Position numbers and translations under genes: made by a program. Under the pieces are notes generated by a model. It did not search any database, was not told the origin of the DNA, and saw nothing but the letters and a program-made list of their open reading frames with translations. Shown piece after piece: positions 1 to 10,335 of a DNA stretch of 64,000 nucleotides; position 1 is the stretch's first letter, and each line of letters starts with the position of its first letter. The stretch lies in assembly GCA_024867545.1 (NCBI GenBank), contig JANFNE010000057.1, positions 248,001 to 312,000 on the forward strand. The letters are read 5' to 3'. The DNA is from Phytopythium helicoides (taxonomy: Eukaryota; Oomycota; Peronosporomycetes; Pythiales; Pythiaceae).

Positions 1-2165
1 TGGGTCACGCTGTCCTCGCCAGCCGACTCGTGGTGGCGCGCGGGCTTCGTCTCGGAGATTGTGTGGAGAGTCGGGCAACCTGCTTGTGCCGTGGGCCGAC
101 CTGCTGCCGCGATCGCTGTACCTGGCCTACCTCGCGGCGTGGGCGGGGTTCTTGGGACTCCTGCTGCTCATGTGGGTGCAGCGACTCATCATGCGCGGAC
201 TGCTGAGCTACCGAGGATGGCTGTACCTTGGCCCCGGACAAAAGTCGGCCGTGGTGACGGCCTGGGGAGCGCTGCTCAAGCTCATCAGCGGACGCAATCC
301 GCTGACCTACTCGTTCCAGAACGCGCTGCCCCGCCTGCCGCTGCCGCCGCTCAAGGACACGATCGACCGATACCTGGAGTCGGTGCACCCACTGCTTTCC
401 AAGGACGAGTTTGACGAGGTCTCGCGCATGGCCGACGACTTTCTCAAGCGCGACGGCCCCAAGTTCCAGTTCTACCTGACGCTCAAGAGCTGGTGGGCCA
501 GCAACTACGTCACGGACTGGTGGGAGAAGTACGTCTACCTTAAGGGCCGCTCGAGCCTCATGATCAACAGCAACTACTACGCGCTGCCCGGTGCCAACCT
601 CAAGTTCGCGCTCACAAACAACCGAGCCGCTTTCACCGCCGTGCTCGTGCACGAGATGATGCTCTTCAAGCAGGAGCTCGACCGCGAGCAGCTTCCGCCG
701 CAGCTCATCCGCGGCCTCGTGCCGCTTTGCATGAACCAGTACCGTCGTATCTTCTCGTGCACGCGCATTCCGGGCCGCGAGCAAGATGAACTCAAGGTGT
801 ACCACCACAAGTCGAAGCACATTGCCGTGTTCTGCAACGGCCGCGTGTTCAAGTTGCCGTTGTTCGCCAAGGGCCTGCACGGCCGCCTGTTGACCAAGTT
901 CGAGATCCAGCGCCAGCTTGAGTCGATCGAAGCCATGTGCAAGGGCCTGAGCGCGTCGTCTCCGGCTGAGCAGAACCTGTCGGCGCTCACGGCCGCTGGT
1001 CGTATCGAGTGGGCTGAGAACCGCGAGCGCTTCTTCTCCGAGGGCATCAACAAGCGCTCGCTCGACGCTATTGAGAAGGCCGTGTTTGTGGTTGTGCTGC
1101 AGGACGATGAGCCGGAAGACTGGACCAGCATGGGCAAGGACCTCATCCACGGCAGCGGCGGCAACCGCTGGTTTGACAAGAGCTTCAGCCTCGTGGTCTA
1201 CAAAAGCTGCATCGCTGGTGTTAACGCTGAGCACGCGTGGGCCGACGCTCCTGTTATGGCACACGTCTGGGAGCACGTGTACACAACGCAGTGCTCCTCG
1301 AAGCCGTACCAGCCGAACGGTGATGTGATCATCAAGCATGACGGCGAGCGCACGTCGCCGCTACCCCCGGTCAAGTTGCTAAACTGGGACTTCTCGACGG
1401 GTCTGGATTCGGCCATTACGCGCTCGCTCGCTGATGCCGAGAAGGCTATCTCCGACTTTGACCTGAAGGTGATCTCGTACACGGAGTTTGGTAAGGGTTT
1501 GATCAAGAAGTTCAAGGTCAGCCCCGACGCGTTCATCCAGATGGCGCTCCAGCTCGCGTACTTCCGTAACGCCGGTACTATTACGCAGACGTACGAGTCA
1601 AGCATGACCCGTTTGTACCGTGATGGCCGCACCGAGACGGTTCGTCCTGTCACGGACGCGTCCAAGGCGTTCGTGATGGGAATGGTGGACCCAAGTGTGT
1701 CGGATGCGGACAAGGTGAAGCTGCTGCAGGAGGCGTGCGCAAAGCACCAAGGACGCGTACCGCAATGCCATGAGCGGCAAGGGCGTGGATCGCCATCTGT
1801 TTACGCTGTACTGCGTGTCGGTGGGCTTTGGCATCGAGTCGCCGTTCCTCCAGAGCGCGCTCGGACGTCCTTGGCGCCTGTCGACCAGTCAGCAGCCGCA
1901 GCAGCAGACGGACAACTGGCGTTTGGTGGAGAAGGCGCTAGAGGGTACCAAGTACTCCATCAATGACGCCCGTTGCCCTGGCGGTGGCTTCGGTCCGGTT
2001 GCCGAGGACGGCTACGGTGTGAGCTACATGATTGCCGGCGAGAACATGATCGGATTCCACATTTCGAGCAAGAAGTCGTGTCCATCCACGAGCTCGGACA
2101 AGTTTGCGGCCGACATTGAGCAGGCGCTTGGAGATCTCAAGGCACTCTACCACCCGAAGCAGTAG
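1..2165 (+). CDS. Carnitine O-palmitoyltransferase 1-like, 5' partial, one internal frameshift
   Basis: Transfers long-chain acyl groups between CoA and carnitine at a mitochondrial or peroxisomal membrane. The gene enters from the left edge. From about base 62 the frame encodes a hydrophobic segment (YLAYLAAWAGFLGLLLL, CPT1-type membrane anchor) and then the choline/carnitine acyltransferase fold. The catalytic histidine lies in AEHAWADAPV at about 1232, and the carnitine-binding TETVRP follows near 1630. The first 60 bases read better in frame 1, so the exact 5' join is unknown. At 1747-1748 one extra C shifts the frame. Removing it restores KDAYRNAMSGKGVDRHLF and the normal C-terminus (GGGFGP, then a stop at 2163-2165). 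The family is certain. CPT1 rather than another carnitine acyltransferase is inferred from the membrane anchor and ADAP motif. Confidence 0.9.
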
Positions 2166-2790
2166 GTCGAGCAACGGCATTGAGCACAAGCAAGTGCACC
2201 CAAGAAGGTCAGTTGAGAAGCCTTGCACCGAGTTAGAAGACGGTGCATTGGAGATAGATGCTCGTTGATGAGAGCGAGCAACGATTAGAGCGGCGACAGC
2301 AGTAGCAGATGGTGCTGGCAGCCGGCCTATCGAATAATTGCAACACGATAGCTGAATCATTTACGAAAGTGCGTGGCAAGTTGAACTGATAACTGTAGCT
2401 CGATCTGCGTGCTTCGCATGTTGGGTGCATATATCTTGTGCCTCTACGTCAAACTTACGATTTCAAGAGTGGATGTGGCAGCGAGCGGAGTGCACTTGTA
2501 CATCTTGATTTCAAGAACCTGACAACTATGATTCGAAGTCGAAGTAGGTGAGATCATTTGGATGAGGCTTGCTTGGGGATACCGTTTACCTCTGACTGAA
2601 TTGAGTGACGAGATATCAATGAGAAAAAGTCGTGAGCGCTCCTATAATATCAAGAGTTCCACCCGACCTTGTCAAGTTTTCGATCAACCACGAGCGCAAG
2701 AAGAGAGTTGTAAACACAAATGTTCATTAACGTGTCAAACGTGCGCAATTCCAACCAAGAGATCGGCATATCGCCGTTGAAAAAAGAACC
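2166..2790. other. Intergenic, convergent 3' flanks
   Basis: This lies between the ends of the CPT1-like gene (+) and receptor kinase 1 (-). It is AT-richer than its neighbours and contains only short open frames with no recognisable protein. I see no repeat or RNA gene. Confidence 0.6.
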
Positions 2791-5700
2791 TCATGCCTCC
2801 ATCTCGGCATGGGCCGACTTCACCAACTGACGAAGCTCGTATGCTACCAACGCAGCCGCCGGACGATCCTCAGGAGTCTGAGCCATGCAACGAAGCGCCA
2901 ACGCCTTCACCTCCGGACGGCAAACCGCTGAGAAAGTCGGACGAAGCTTCCCCTCCGCCACCAACTGCAAAATTGCCACATTCGCCAACGGACGCTTCCC
3001 ATCCGCACTGCGAGCATCATCGTATGGAATCATGTGCGTGTCCAGCTCGGACAACATGGCACCAAACGCAAAGATATCGGCCGCCGTGCCGTAGTCGTTG
3101 CTGCCAGTCAGCACTTCCGGAGCCAACCAACGACCAGTACCAACGCCAGCCGTCATCGTCGCGTTCTCCGATTGCACGCGAGCACACCCAAAATCTGTGA
3201 CCTTGGCGCGCCACTCAGATGACAGCAACACATTGCGAGACTTGAGGTCGCGGTGCACCACGGGTGGAGCGAACGAGTGCACATACACCAATGCGTCGAC
3301 GATGTCGCACGCGACTTGCAGCTTGAATGCCTCGGCGGACAGTTTCTCTTTGTCCGTGTCGAGCTGAGAGTTGGGTTTGTTCTGGACGAGGTAGTCGCGA
3401 AGATCTCCGTTCTCCATGTACTCGAAGAGTGCCTGGATGTCGCTGTGGAAGGTCCATGCAACTCCCCTGAAGGCGACGATGTTGATGTGGTCGAGTGTCG
3501 CGACGAGTTTGATCTCTTCGACAAAGCGATGCAGTGATCCAGACTGTGTTGATTGGTTGCCGGTTGTCCCGCCTTCTTGGCGCTTGGCTCCGCCTTCATG
3601 CTTCACGATCAGGCGCTTGGACGCGAGAAGTTGGGTTGACTGGTATCTCACGAGCCACACCTCCCCGAATGCACCACTGCCGATCTTGCGCACATCCTCG
3701 ATATCACGTGCGTCAACGCGAAGAGACTGAAGCTGTTCGTCGTTCCAGAGACCTCCAATGTCGGACCCTTGTGTCAGCTCGGCGGTGAGGAGGTCTTGGT
3801 TTACGGAGCCTCCTTTGCCGAAGGTGCGAGAGCGTCGGCGCCAGACGAGGAAACCGACGACGACAATGACGACGACAGCCACAGCAACAACAATTCCCGC
3901 AACAGCACCACCAGAAATGCCACCACTGCTTCCGTTGCTTAGACGATTCCGTTACCTCGTCGGACACGCAGATGGTGAATGTGTTGATAGTCGCGGTGGC
4001 CATATCTCCGCAGTCGGCGGCTTCGGCAAAGTCGGCGGCTGTAAGATTAAACTCGCTGAGACCCTGCAGGAACGTGACTTGCGCGCGAGTGAAAGTAGGC
4101 ATTCCCTCATATGGGTTTCCTGAGAGGTACCTGCGAGTACAAAGAGATTAGCCATTGGAAAGTGTTTGCTGACGAAGAGCAGAACAGTCGAAGCTTCGTA
4201 CAGTGTGGTGAGGTTGACACAGTCAAAAATGTTGTCTGGGACCTTGGTCAGGGAGTTGTTCGTCAGCGTCCTAAATCATGCGATTTGTCAGAGTGAGACT
4301 GATTCTGAAATAACTCGGTAGATCCACGTACAATGATGTGAGGGCCGGGAAGTCGCCTGTGAAGTTTGAGAGCAAATTGTTTTCCAGATCCCTGTGCGTT
4401 TATCGGGCGTATTTCGAGGGTTTTGTTAGCTCACCACCGTCAATCATGGCAAAAACAACCACTTACAAAGTGGTAAGGACGGGGTATTCGCCGCTGAAAG
4501 CCGCGATGGAGTTGTCCGAAAGATACCTGTACAGCAATGTGCTGGCATTAGCATCCATACTCACAAGAAAATCGAGAATTTTGACGATCAAACATACAGC
4601 GAAGTGAGAACGGAGAAATCGCCACCGAAGCTTGTCAAGAGGTTGTTATACAACGATCTGCAAAGTCGCACATTCAAATCAGTTGTTCAGAAAACGCGCA
4701 GCACGAAATACAGATATAATGAAATACACTTACAGACTCGTGAGTGCTGGGAGACTGAGGCTGAAGTTTGTCAGCGCATTAGATCCAAGGTCCCTGCTCA
4801 GACATGTGTGTCCCTGGTGAGACTTGCGTGTGCAATAAAAACAAGGCATGTTCACCTACAGCGATGTGAGTGAAGGAAAGTCTCCACTGAACTCCGTCAA
4901 CCTATTCACCCGTATGTCCCTGTTCGATTGAAAGCTAGCTTTCAGCAATTATAAGTTGACGCAAGCAAATAACCAACACTTACAGTGATGTGAGAGCGGG
5001 AAAACTACCACTGAAGCTTGGGAGAGAATTGTAGACAAGGACCCTAGCGATCACAAAGCGATTAGACCAGGAGTCATTTTTCATCCCAATCGAGCGATTG
5101 TAATTGACGTACAGCATGCTGAGGAGTGGAAAATCACCACTAAAATCGGTCAGAGAGTTCACGCTCAGAGTCCTTTTCCGCGCAGAATTCCACCGTTAAT
5201 ACTACGCATTGATTATCATCGAGGAAGCAGAGACTGCAACTTACATGTACGTGAGAGCAGGAAGCTTCCACTGAACTTTGTGATGGCGTTCGAACCCATT
5301 GTACTGCGTAAACAAGTGTCGGTGTCAATTCGGAACCGTATCGGCATATCAAGAGTGTACGCGGCGCACATTGACGTGATGTTGGCACCTTGTCCGTCGC
5401 CAGCTACAAACGAAGTGAGCCCGGTGCCACTCACGGTGAGGTCCGAGACCCCCTCTGGAAGGATTGATAGTAGGTCTTCCATTTCAGTGAGGTCGATACC
5501 AGAGAGAGTCACCTTAGTGATGGTGTCGTTGAGGATCTGAAAGCCATCAACCACCGTCACATCGGAGTAATTGGAGCCCATGTAATAATTGGAGCCTCCT
5601 TGGAATTGGACCGCTGTGATAAGTGGACTGATGCTTGGCACTCCGATACTTGCAATCGCGTCGTCGTAAACCCACGCCGAAGAAGCATCGAGGTCTGCCG

Positions 5701-6013
5701 TATCAGAGCTGGAGCTTGCGCTGGAGCTCGAGCCGAACGGAATGAGAATATACGCTGCGCCAGTCGAGTAGAAATTTGTGAAACACGTGTAGGCGCACAC
5801 ACTGTCCGCGTCATTCGTGCAGCTCGCGCTGCGCTCCGCACTCGAAGCCTCGCAGTCGCTTGCGTTGTACACGAGGCACGGGATGTACTCGTCACACATG
5901 CCACCGCACTCCCACGTGAGCGTTTGGGCAGGTCCAGTACAATCTCCATCGGCTTGAGCGAGTGCGTGGTGGGCTGCGAGTGCAGCAGCAGCCAGTCCGA
6001 GCGCTCGAAGCAT
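2791..6013 (-). CDS. LRR receptor-like kinase 1 (TKL-type), ten exons
   Basis: Single-pass surface receptor with a cytoplasmic kinase; ligand and pathway unknown. Exon 1 (5245-6013) begins at ATG 6013 with a signal peptide (MLRALGLAAAALAAHHALA) and a cysteine-rich head (DGDCTGPAQTLTWECGGMC). Seven 60-base exons then each encode one short LRR, followed by a 69-base LRR exon (4202-4270). The last exon (2791-4130) carries the juxtamembrane region, the membrane span (VVVIVVVGFLVW) and the kinase: GSGAFGEV loop, lysine in LLASKR, HRDLKSRN, DFG, APE. Catalytic residues are intact. Two single-base frame breaks are visible: one base missing near 5262 at the end of exon 1, by comparison with the repeated LRR exons, and one extra near 3940 just before the membrane span. 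The sister gene at 10336-12787 (+) has the same architecture. Confidence 0.85.
4202..5172 (-). repeat. Tandem array of phase-2 LRR mini-exons
   Basis: Exons at 5113-5172, 4984-5043, 4860-4919, 4734-4793, 4598-4657, about 4468-4527 and 4332-4391 are each 60 bases. Each begins with the third base of a codon, encodes 19 whole residues (pattern xLxLxxNSLxxFSGxFPxL) and ends with two bases of a leucine codon before GT. Exon 4202-4270 is a 69-base version. Introns are 61-76 bases. All exons are symmetric, so any number can be gained or lost without breaking frame. Confidence 0.8.
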
Positions 6014-6698
6014 GTTACTTGGAATGATCGAGTTTGTTGCTGTTATCTCCTTGGTGCTGACGAGTTGATAGCGAGTCTCTCTCGATCTCCGATTCCGAAG
6101 TGAGCTCTTTTGTTCCTCGTTGTCAACCGAGCGTGCGTCTTGCCAGATGCTACGCACGAAAGTATCCGGATGTACTCTGCCTTGCAGTGCGAGTGGTACA
6201 CTGCATCTCACTCTGTTCAAGCATGCCGACAGGTACTGCAATGGATCCCACATTTGTAATCACAGCTGATGGGCTGTGTCGCGTAATGCTGAGGTAGTCC
6301 CGCTTTAGGCGATGAATACACACATACATAGTACTTGTCGGTGCGGTTATACTATCTCACATCTCATATCTCGGACATTGCTTGCGATCTGTGATTTCTG
6401 GTTACAGATGGTTGAAATCCGTACAGTGTTAACAAATTGGATGGTTGTCATGCGATCGTAAATCTTGAGTGCAAACATATTTTCAGTCCGCATTCGATCG
6501 ATGACTGTGCTCAACGTCAATTCGTTTGGTCAGGCATTGACTAGGGTAAAACTGGCTGTCAAACAGTACTGGAATCGATGAAGCTGCATAGGTGTCGATG
6601 AGTCGATGAATTGTTCTCTATTCAGTTTGTGTGTTTCCCCCAAGCATAAATGCTATCGTGATGTCTAAAGCTCTCTATGAACAAAGAAGAACTAAACT
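6014..6698. other. Intergenic, 5' of receptor kinase 1
   Basis: Holds the promoter of receptor kinase 1 and the 3' flank of NSUN6. No coding sequence, repeat or clear Inr element was recognised. Confidence 0.5.
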
Positions 6699-8219
6699 TT
6701 ACTCAGCAGCCGTTGAGGCAAATGGCACTTCACGGATAGAGCGTGTCTTGATAAACTTGGCGCAGAAGAAACCCATAGTATCAAGCGAGCTATCTGCAGG
6801 GTCGAAGCGCTGCACAAGTGCAGCTTCTTCCTCACTCAAACCTTGACCAGGGAGACCCTTCGAGCCAACATGGACGTTCTGAGGCACAAGCTCAAGTGGA
6901 TACTTGTCAAGCGCATGACGCACCATGCGCTCGTTTTCCTCGGGGTTGATGGTACAAGTAGAGTACACTAGCGTGCCTCCAGGTTTGAGCAGATACACGG
7001 CAGCCCACAAGAAGTTGCGTTGCGTGCTCGAGTATTTGGCGAGCTCTTTCTCGTCTTCAGCGTGAAGCAGACGGGGTCGAAGACCAAGAGCCGAGCACGG
7101 CGGGTCGAGCAAAACGCGATCAAAGGTTTCGGGGTGAAACCCACGAACTTGCAGTAGATGCGCCTCCTTTGGGGTTGCTGCCTTCGCCTGAGCCAGCACA
7201 TTGGCGACGCTAGTGTCAGCGGCGGCTTCAGATTCGTCTCTCGGAAGCACAGCGTGGGTCGTGTCCATTTTGAGTGGTACAACACAGTCGTACTCGAGCT
7301 CCGTGAAGAGCTTCTTGAGCTCCAGCACTTTTCGCTTCGAGTGGTCGCACGCGATGAGCGTGCCTTGGTTCTTCATGAGCGTCGCGACATGCGAGGACTT
7401 TCCTCCAGGCGCCGAGCACATGTCGATGATAGTCTCTCCTGGCTGTGGGTCCAGCACGTGGGCCACGACAGTAGACGGGAGGTTCTGCACGTAAATGTCT
7501 CCAGACAGCACGCCGTTCATGGGCGGCGCGTCCGAGCACACGCGCACAATCGACGTCACGGCAAGTCCTCGTTGCGCGCGGAAGAGCTCTGTGCGCGCCA
7601 TGACCATGGTGCCGTGCGCTATGAGAAGCTTGCGCGCCTTGTGGTCGTCAAAGCTGCTGCCTCTCGTCTGCGCGTGGTCCAAGTCGACGAACACGTTGAC
7701 TCGGTCTCCAGCATTCAGCCCGCTGCTGGCGCTCATCACTCCTCGCGCGAAGATGTCGCTGCCTCGCAGCACCGCCTCGCCGCACAACCTGTCCACGATG
7801 ATGCCCTTGAGCTCTCGGCGGTACGTGACAGGCCGGGTTGTCCACGCGCGGAGCCGACGGGATGACGATCACGTCGTCCAGGAGCGGGTGGCGCGCGGCC
7901 TCTACGGGCTCTCGACCGGTCTCCGCCTTCAGCTTGGCGTTGAAATCGCGCACCACCGTGTCCTGCAGCGACTGCAGCGCCTGCTCGGGCGCCAGGCGCA
8001 TCGTGTTGACGCGCACCGCCGTGTACGTGGGCCTGCGCGCAAGTTGCAGCGGTCGTCAGCAGTCAACCGGCGATTTCTCGGCCCCCAGAGCACCTACGGA
8101 GTCGCGAGCGCGTGCTTCATGGCCGCCCAGTGCTCCGCGCCGTACGCCGCGGCGAACTCGCGCTCCACGGCGTCCGGGAACGCCACGCGGAAGGCGTCGA
8201 AGTCCCACGCAGGCTCCAT
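6699..8219 (-). CDS. NSUN6: NSUN6-like RNA (cytosine-5) methyltransferase with PUA domain
   Basis: SAM-dependent enzyme that methylates cytosine-5 in RNA; NSUN6 of animals acts on tRNA and mRNA. Two exons: 8098-8219 (ATG at 8219, MEPAWDFDAF) and 6699-8032, with a 65-base intron between them. The PUA segment (RLCGEAVLRGSDIFARGV) precedes the NOL1/NOP2/Sun fold. SAM-binding DMCSAPGGKSSH, the catalytic cysteine in DPPCSALG and the second cysteine in STCTINPEEN are all present. One extra base near 7830 breaks the frame between PRVDNPA and VTYRRELKGIIVDRL. The order PUA then methyltransferase argues for NSUN6 over other NSUN members. It shares a 261-base divergent promoter with MYG1. Confidence 0.9.
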
Positions 8220-8329
8220 GAGCGTCCCCGTCCACCGCTTTCCTGAAATGCCACGCACGGCAACCTTTCCGTCAGCTCTGGCGCGCTCCACATCGCTGCT
8301 CTACAGCTCATTCTAGTCGTGTAAACCGC

Positions 8330-8402
8330 TCTAGAACGCAGTGTAGAGCGCTTGTTAGGTCTAGAGCATCGTCTGGAACAGGTCTAGACACATATCTGGA
8401 GC
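8330..8402. promoter_or_regulatory. Phased TCTRGA motif cluster in the NSUN6/MYG1 promoter
   Basis: Copies of TCTAGA/TCTGGA followed by A/G-C or C-A lie at 8330, 8360, 8372, 8383 and 8395. The last four are spaced 11-12 bases, about one helical turn. No factor is known to me. Confidence 0.4.
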
Positions 8403-8443
8403 ACTGACTGGGCCGGAAAGGACGCTTTCTTGGTGGTCCAGCC

Positions 8444-8460
8444 GTCACTTTCCCCATTGT
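8444..8460 (+). promoter_or_regulatory. Inr/FPR-like transcription start element of MYG1
   Basis: GTCACTTTCCCCATTGT fits the oomycete initiator plus flanking element (TCAYTT then CAWTTT-like) and lies 21 bases before the MYG1 ATG. Confidence 0.5.
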
Positions 8461-8480
8461 GATCCACCGACGCTAGCAAT

Positions 8481-9637
8481 ATGGCGGTGCCCACCAAGGC
8501 GGCGGCGTTCGTGGCCAGCGCGCCGAGCTTCGCGGCCTTCCGGTCGCTTCAGGTGGTGTCGGCGGCCCCGCAGGAGGGCGCCAAGCTCATCGGCACGCAC
8601 AACGGGACGTTCCACTGCGACGAGGCGCTGGCCGTGTCGATGCTCAAGCTGCTGCCGCGCTTCGCGGCCCACGACGTGCTGCGTACGCGCGATGAGGCCA
8701 AGCTGGCGCAGTGCGAGGTGGTCGTGGATGTTGGCGGGGTGTACGACGCCGAGAAGCTGCGGCTTCGACCACCACCAGCGCGGCTTTGAGGAGGTTTTCG
8801 ACGACGTGCGGTCCACCAAGCTCTCCAGCGCGGGGCTCGTCTACAAGTGCGTTGAGGAGGAGGAGAAGCGCTGACTGGAGGGAGATGGAGACTGATTGGA
8901 GTGGCTGTGATGGTGGAGCAGGCACTTTGGACGCGAGATCATTGAGGTGCTCGCGGCGCCGACCAAGCTGGACAAGGACACGCTCGAGCAGCTGTACAAG
9001 AAGACGTACAAGAACTTTATTGAGCACATTGACGGCATCGACAACGGCGTGCAGGTCTTCAGTGGAGAGGGATCGCTCAACTACCAGGTCTCCACCACGC
9101 TCAGCGCGCGCGTGGGATACCTGAACCCGGGATGGAACGAGGACCAGTCCTCGGACGCCATCAACGCGGCCTTCCGACAGGCCATGTACCTGACCATCAC
9201 GGAGCTGACAGGACAGTATCCTCGAGCTGGTCCACTCGTGGCTGCCGGCGCGCGAGCTCGTGGAGCGCGCGGTGTCGCAGCGCTTCCAGACGCACCCTTC
9301 GGGCGAGATTGTCCATTTCAAGGACTACTGCCCGTGGAAGTCGCACCTGTACGACATTGAGGAGAAGCTGCAGATCCAGGGGCAGATCAAGTTCGTGCTC
9401 TACAACGATGCCACCGGGAACATGACGCGCGTGCAGGGCATCAACGTCGAGTCCGGATCGTTCGCACTGCGCCAAGGGTTGCTACCGGCCTGGCGCGGAC
9501 TGCGTGACGACGAGCTGTCGAGCGTCTCGGGCATCCCCGGCTGCACATTTGTCCACACTGCGGGCTTCATTGGCGGCAACCGCACGTTTGAGGGCGCCCT
9601 CGAGATGGCTGTGCAGTCGCTCGACAAGAAGGAGTAG
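8481..9637 (+). CDS. MYG1: MYG1/UPF0160 family exonuclease
   Basis: DHH-like metal-dependent 3'-5' RNA exonuclease family; in animals it acts in nucleus and mitochondria. ATG at 8481. The metal-site motifs [24 protein letters not shown] and [12 protein letters not shown] are present, followed by [29 protein letters not shown] and the C-terminal [16 protein letters not shown] 75-base intron (8847-8921) sits between LSSAGLVY and [10 protein letters not shown]. Two single extra bases break the frame: C at 8763 (before FDHHQ) and T at 9217 (before [13 protein letters not shown]). The length of about 355 residues after repair is normal for the family. The leader ([20 protein letters not shown]) looks like a mitochondrial presequence. 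Confidence 0.92.
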
Positions 9638-10335
9638 ACTCTTGGCTGCGGGATGCGGTTCGTACCAGCCCCAAGTTTCGTCGATTACATTGATAATGCA
9701 ATTCTACCATTGAGCCCATCGCAAGGTGCTGCTGTTGCTGGTGATACACATGATATGCTGTATCGAATGTGATGAGTCGCTCATGTTGCGCTGCAACGCA
9801 ACACAGTCGACCAAAGAACTGATAGATCGGAGGAGATGGTGGCTTGACGACCTGCCTGCATCACACAGTTGGACACGAGGAGTGTCGGCACACCGTGTAC
9901 TATTCAGCCAGCGAAAATCTCGACCGCATCGCCAAGAAATTTGGGTGCATGTAGAAAGCAGCAGCGCAAGCGATAGATGTTGATCATCGACATCATGGAC
10001 GCCGTCAGCCACGAAAGCCACGAAGTGAACCTTCGAGGCGCAGTCAGCTCGTCTCGTCTAGCCCACCCCTCTTCGTTACCATACTCTTGCTGATTCAATG
10101 TGGTATCGAGCACGTCAAAGCACCACAGCCACCTCCTGACAAGCATTGGCAGCTCTGGTTGATAGCACTTTAGCATGGTGGCAGTGTGGCAAGATGGCAA
10201 TGCTTGTCCCGCTGCTTGTAGGTGGCCTCCAGCCTCTCGAGCTCCCCAGCAACCAGTTCTCCAGCTCCAGCGTTCTTGACGAGCTTCTCCGGCTTTGTGG
10301 AGCTTTTGTAGGCTTCGAGATCGAGTTTTCAGGCC
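9638..10335. other. Intergenic, 5' of receptor kinase 2
   Basis: About 700 bases between MYG1 and receptor kinase 2. A 175-residue minus-strand open frame overlaps the start of the kinase gene and resembles nothing; it is treated as chance. No repeat was recognised. Confidence 0.5.

Noticed and set aside
5..1339. 444-residue minus-strand open frame
   Set aside because: Antisense shadow of the carnitine acyltransferase; no recognisable protein.
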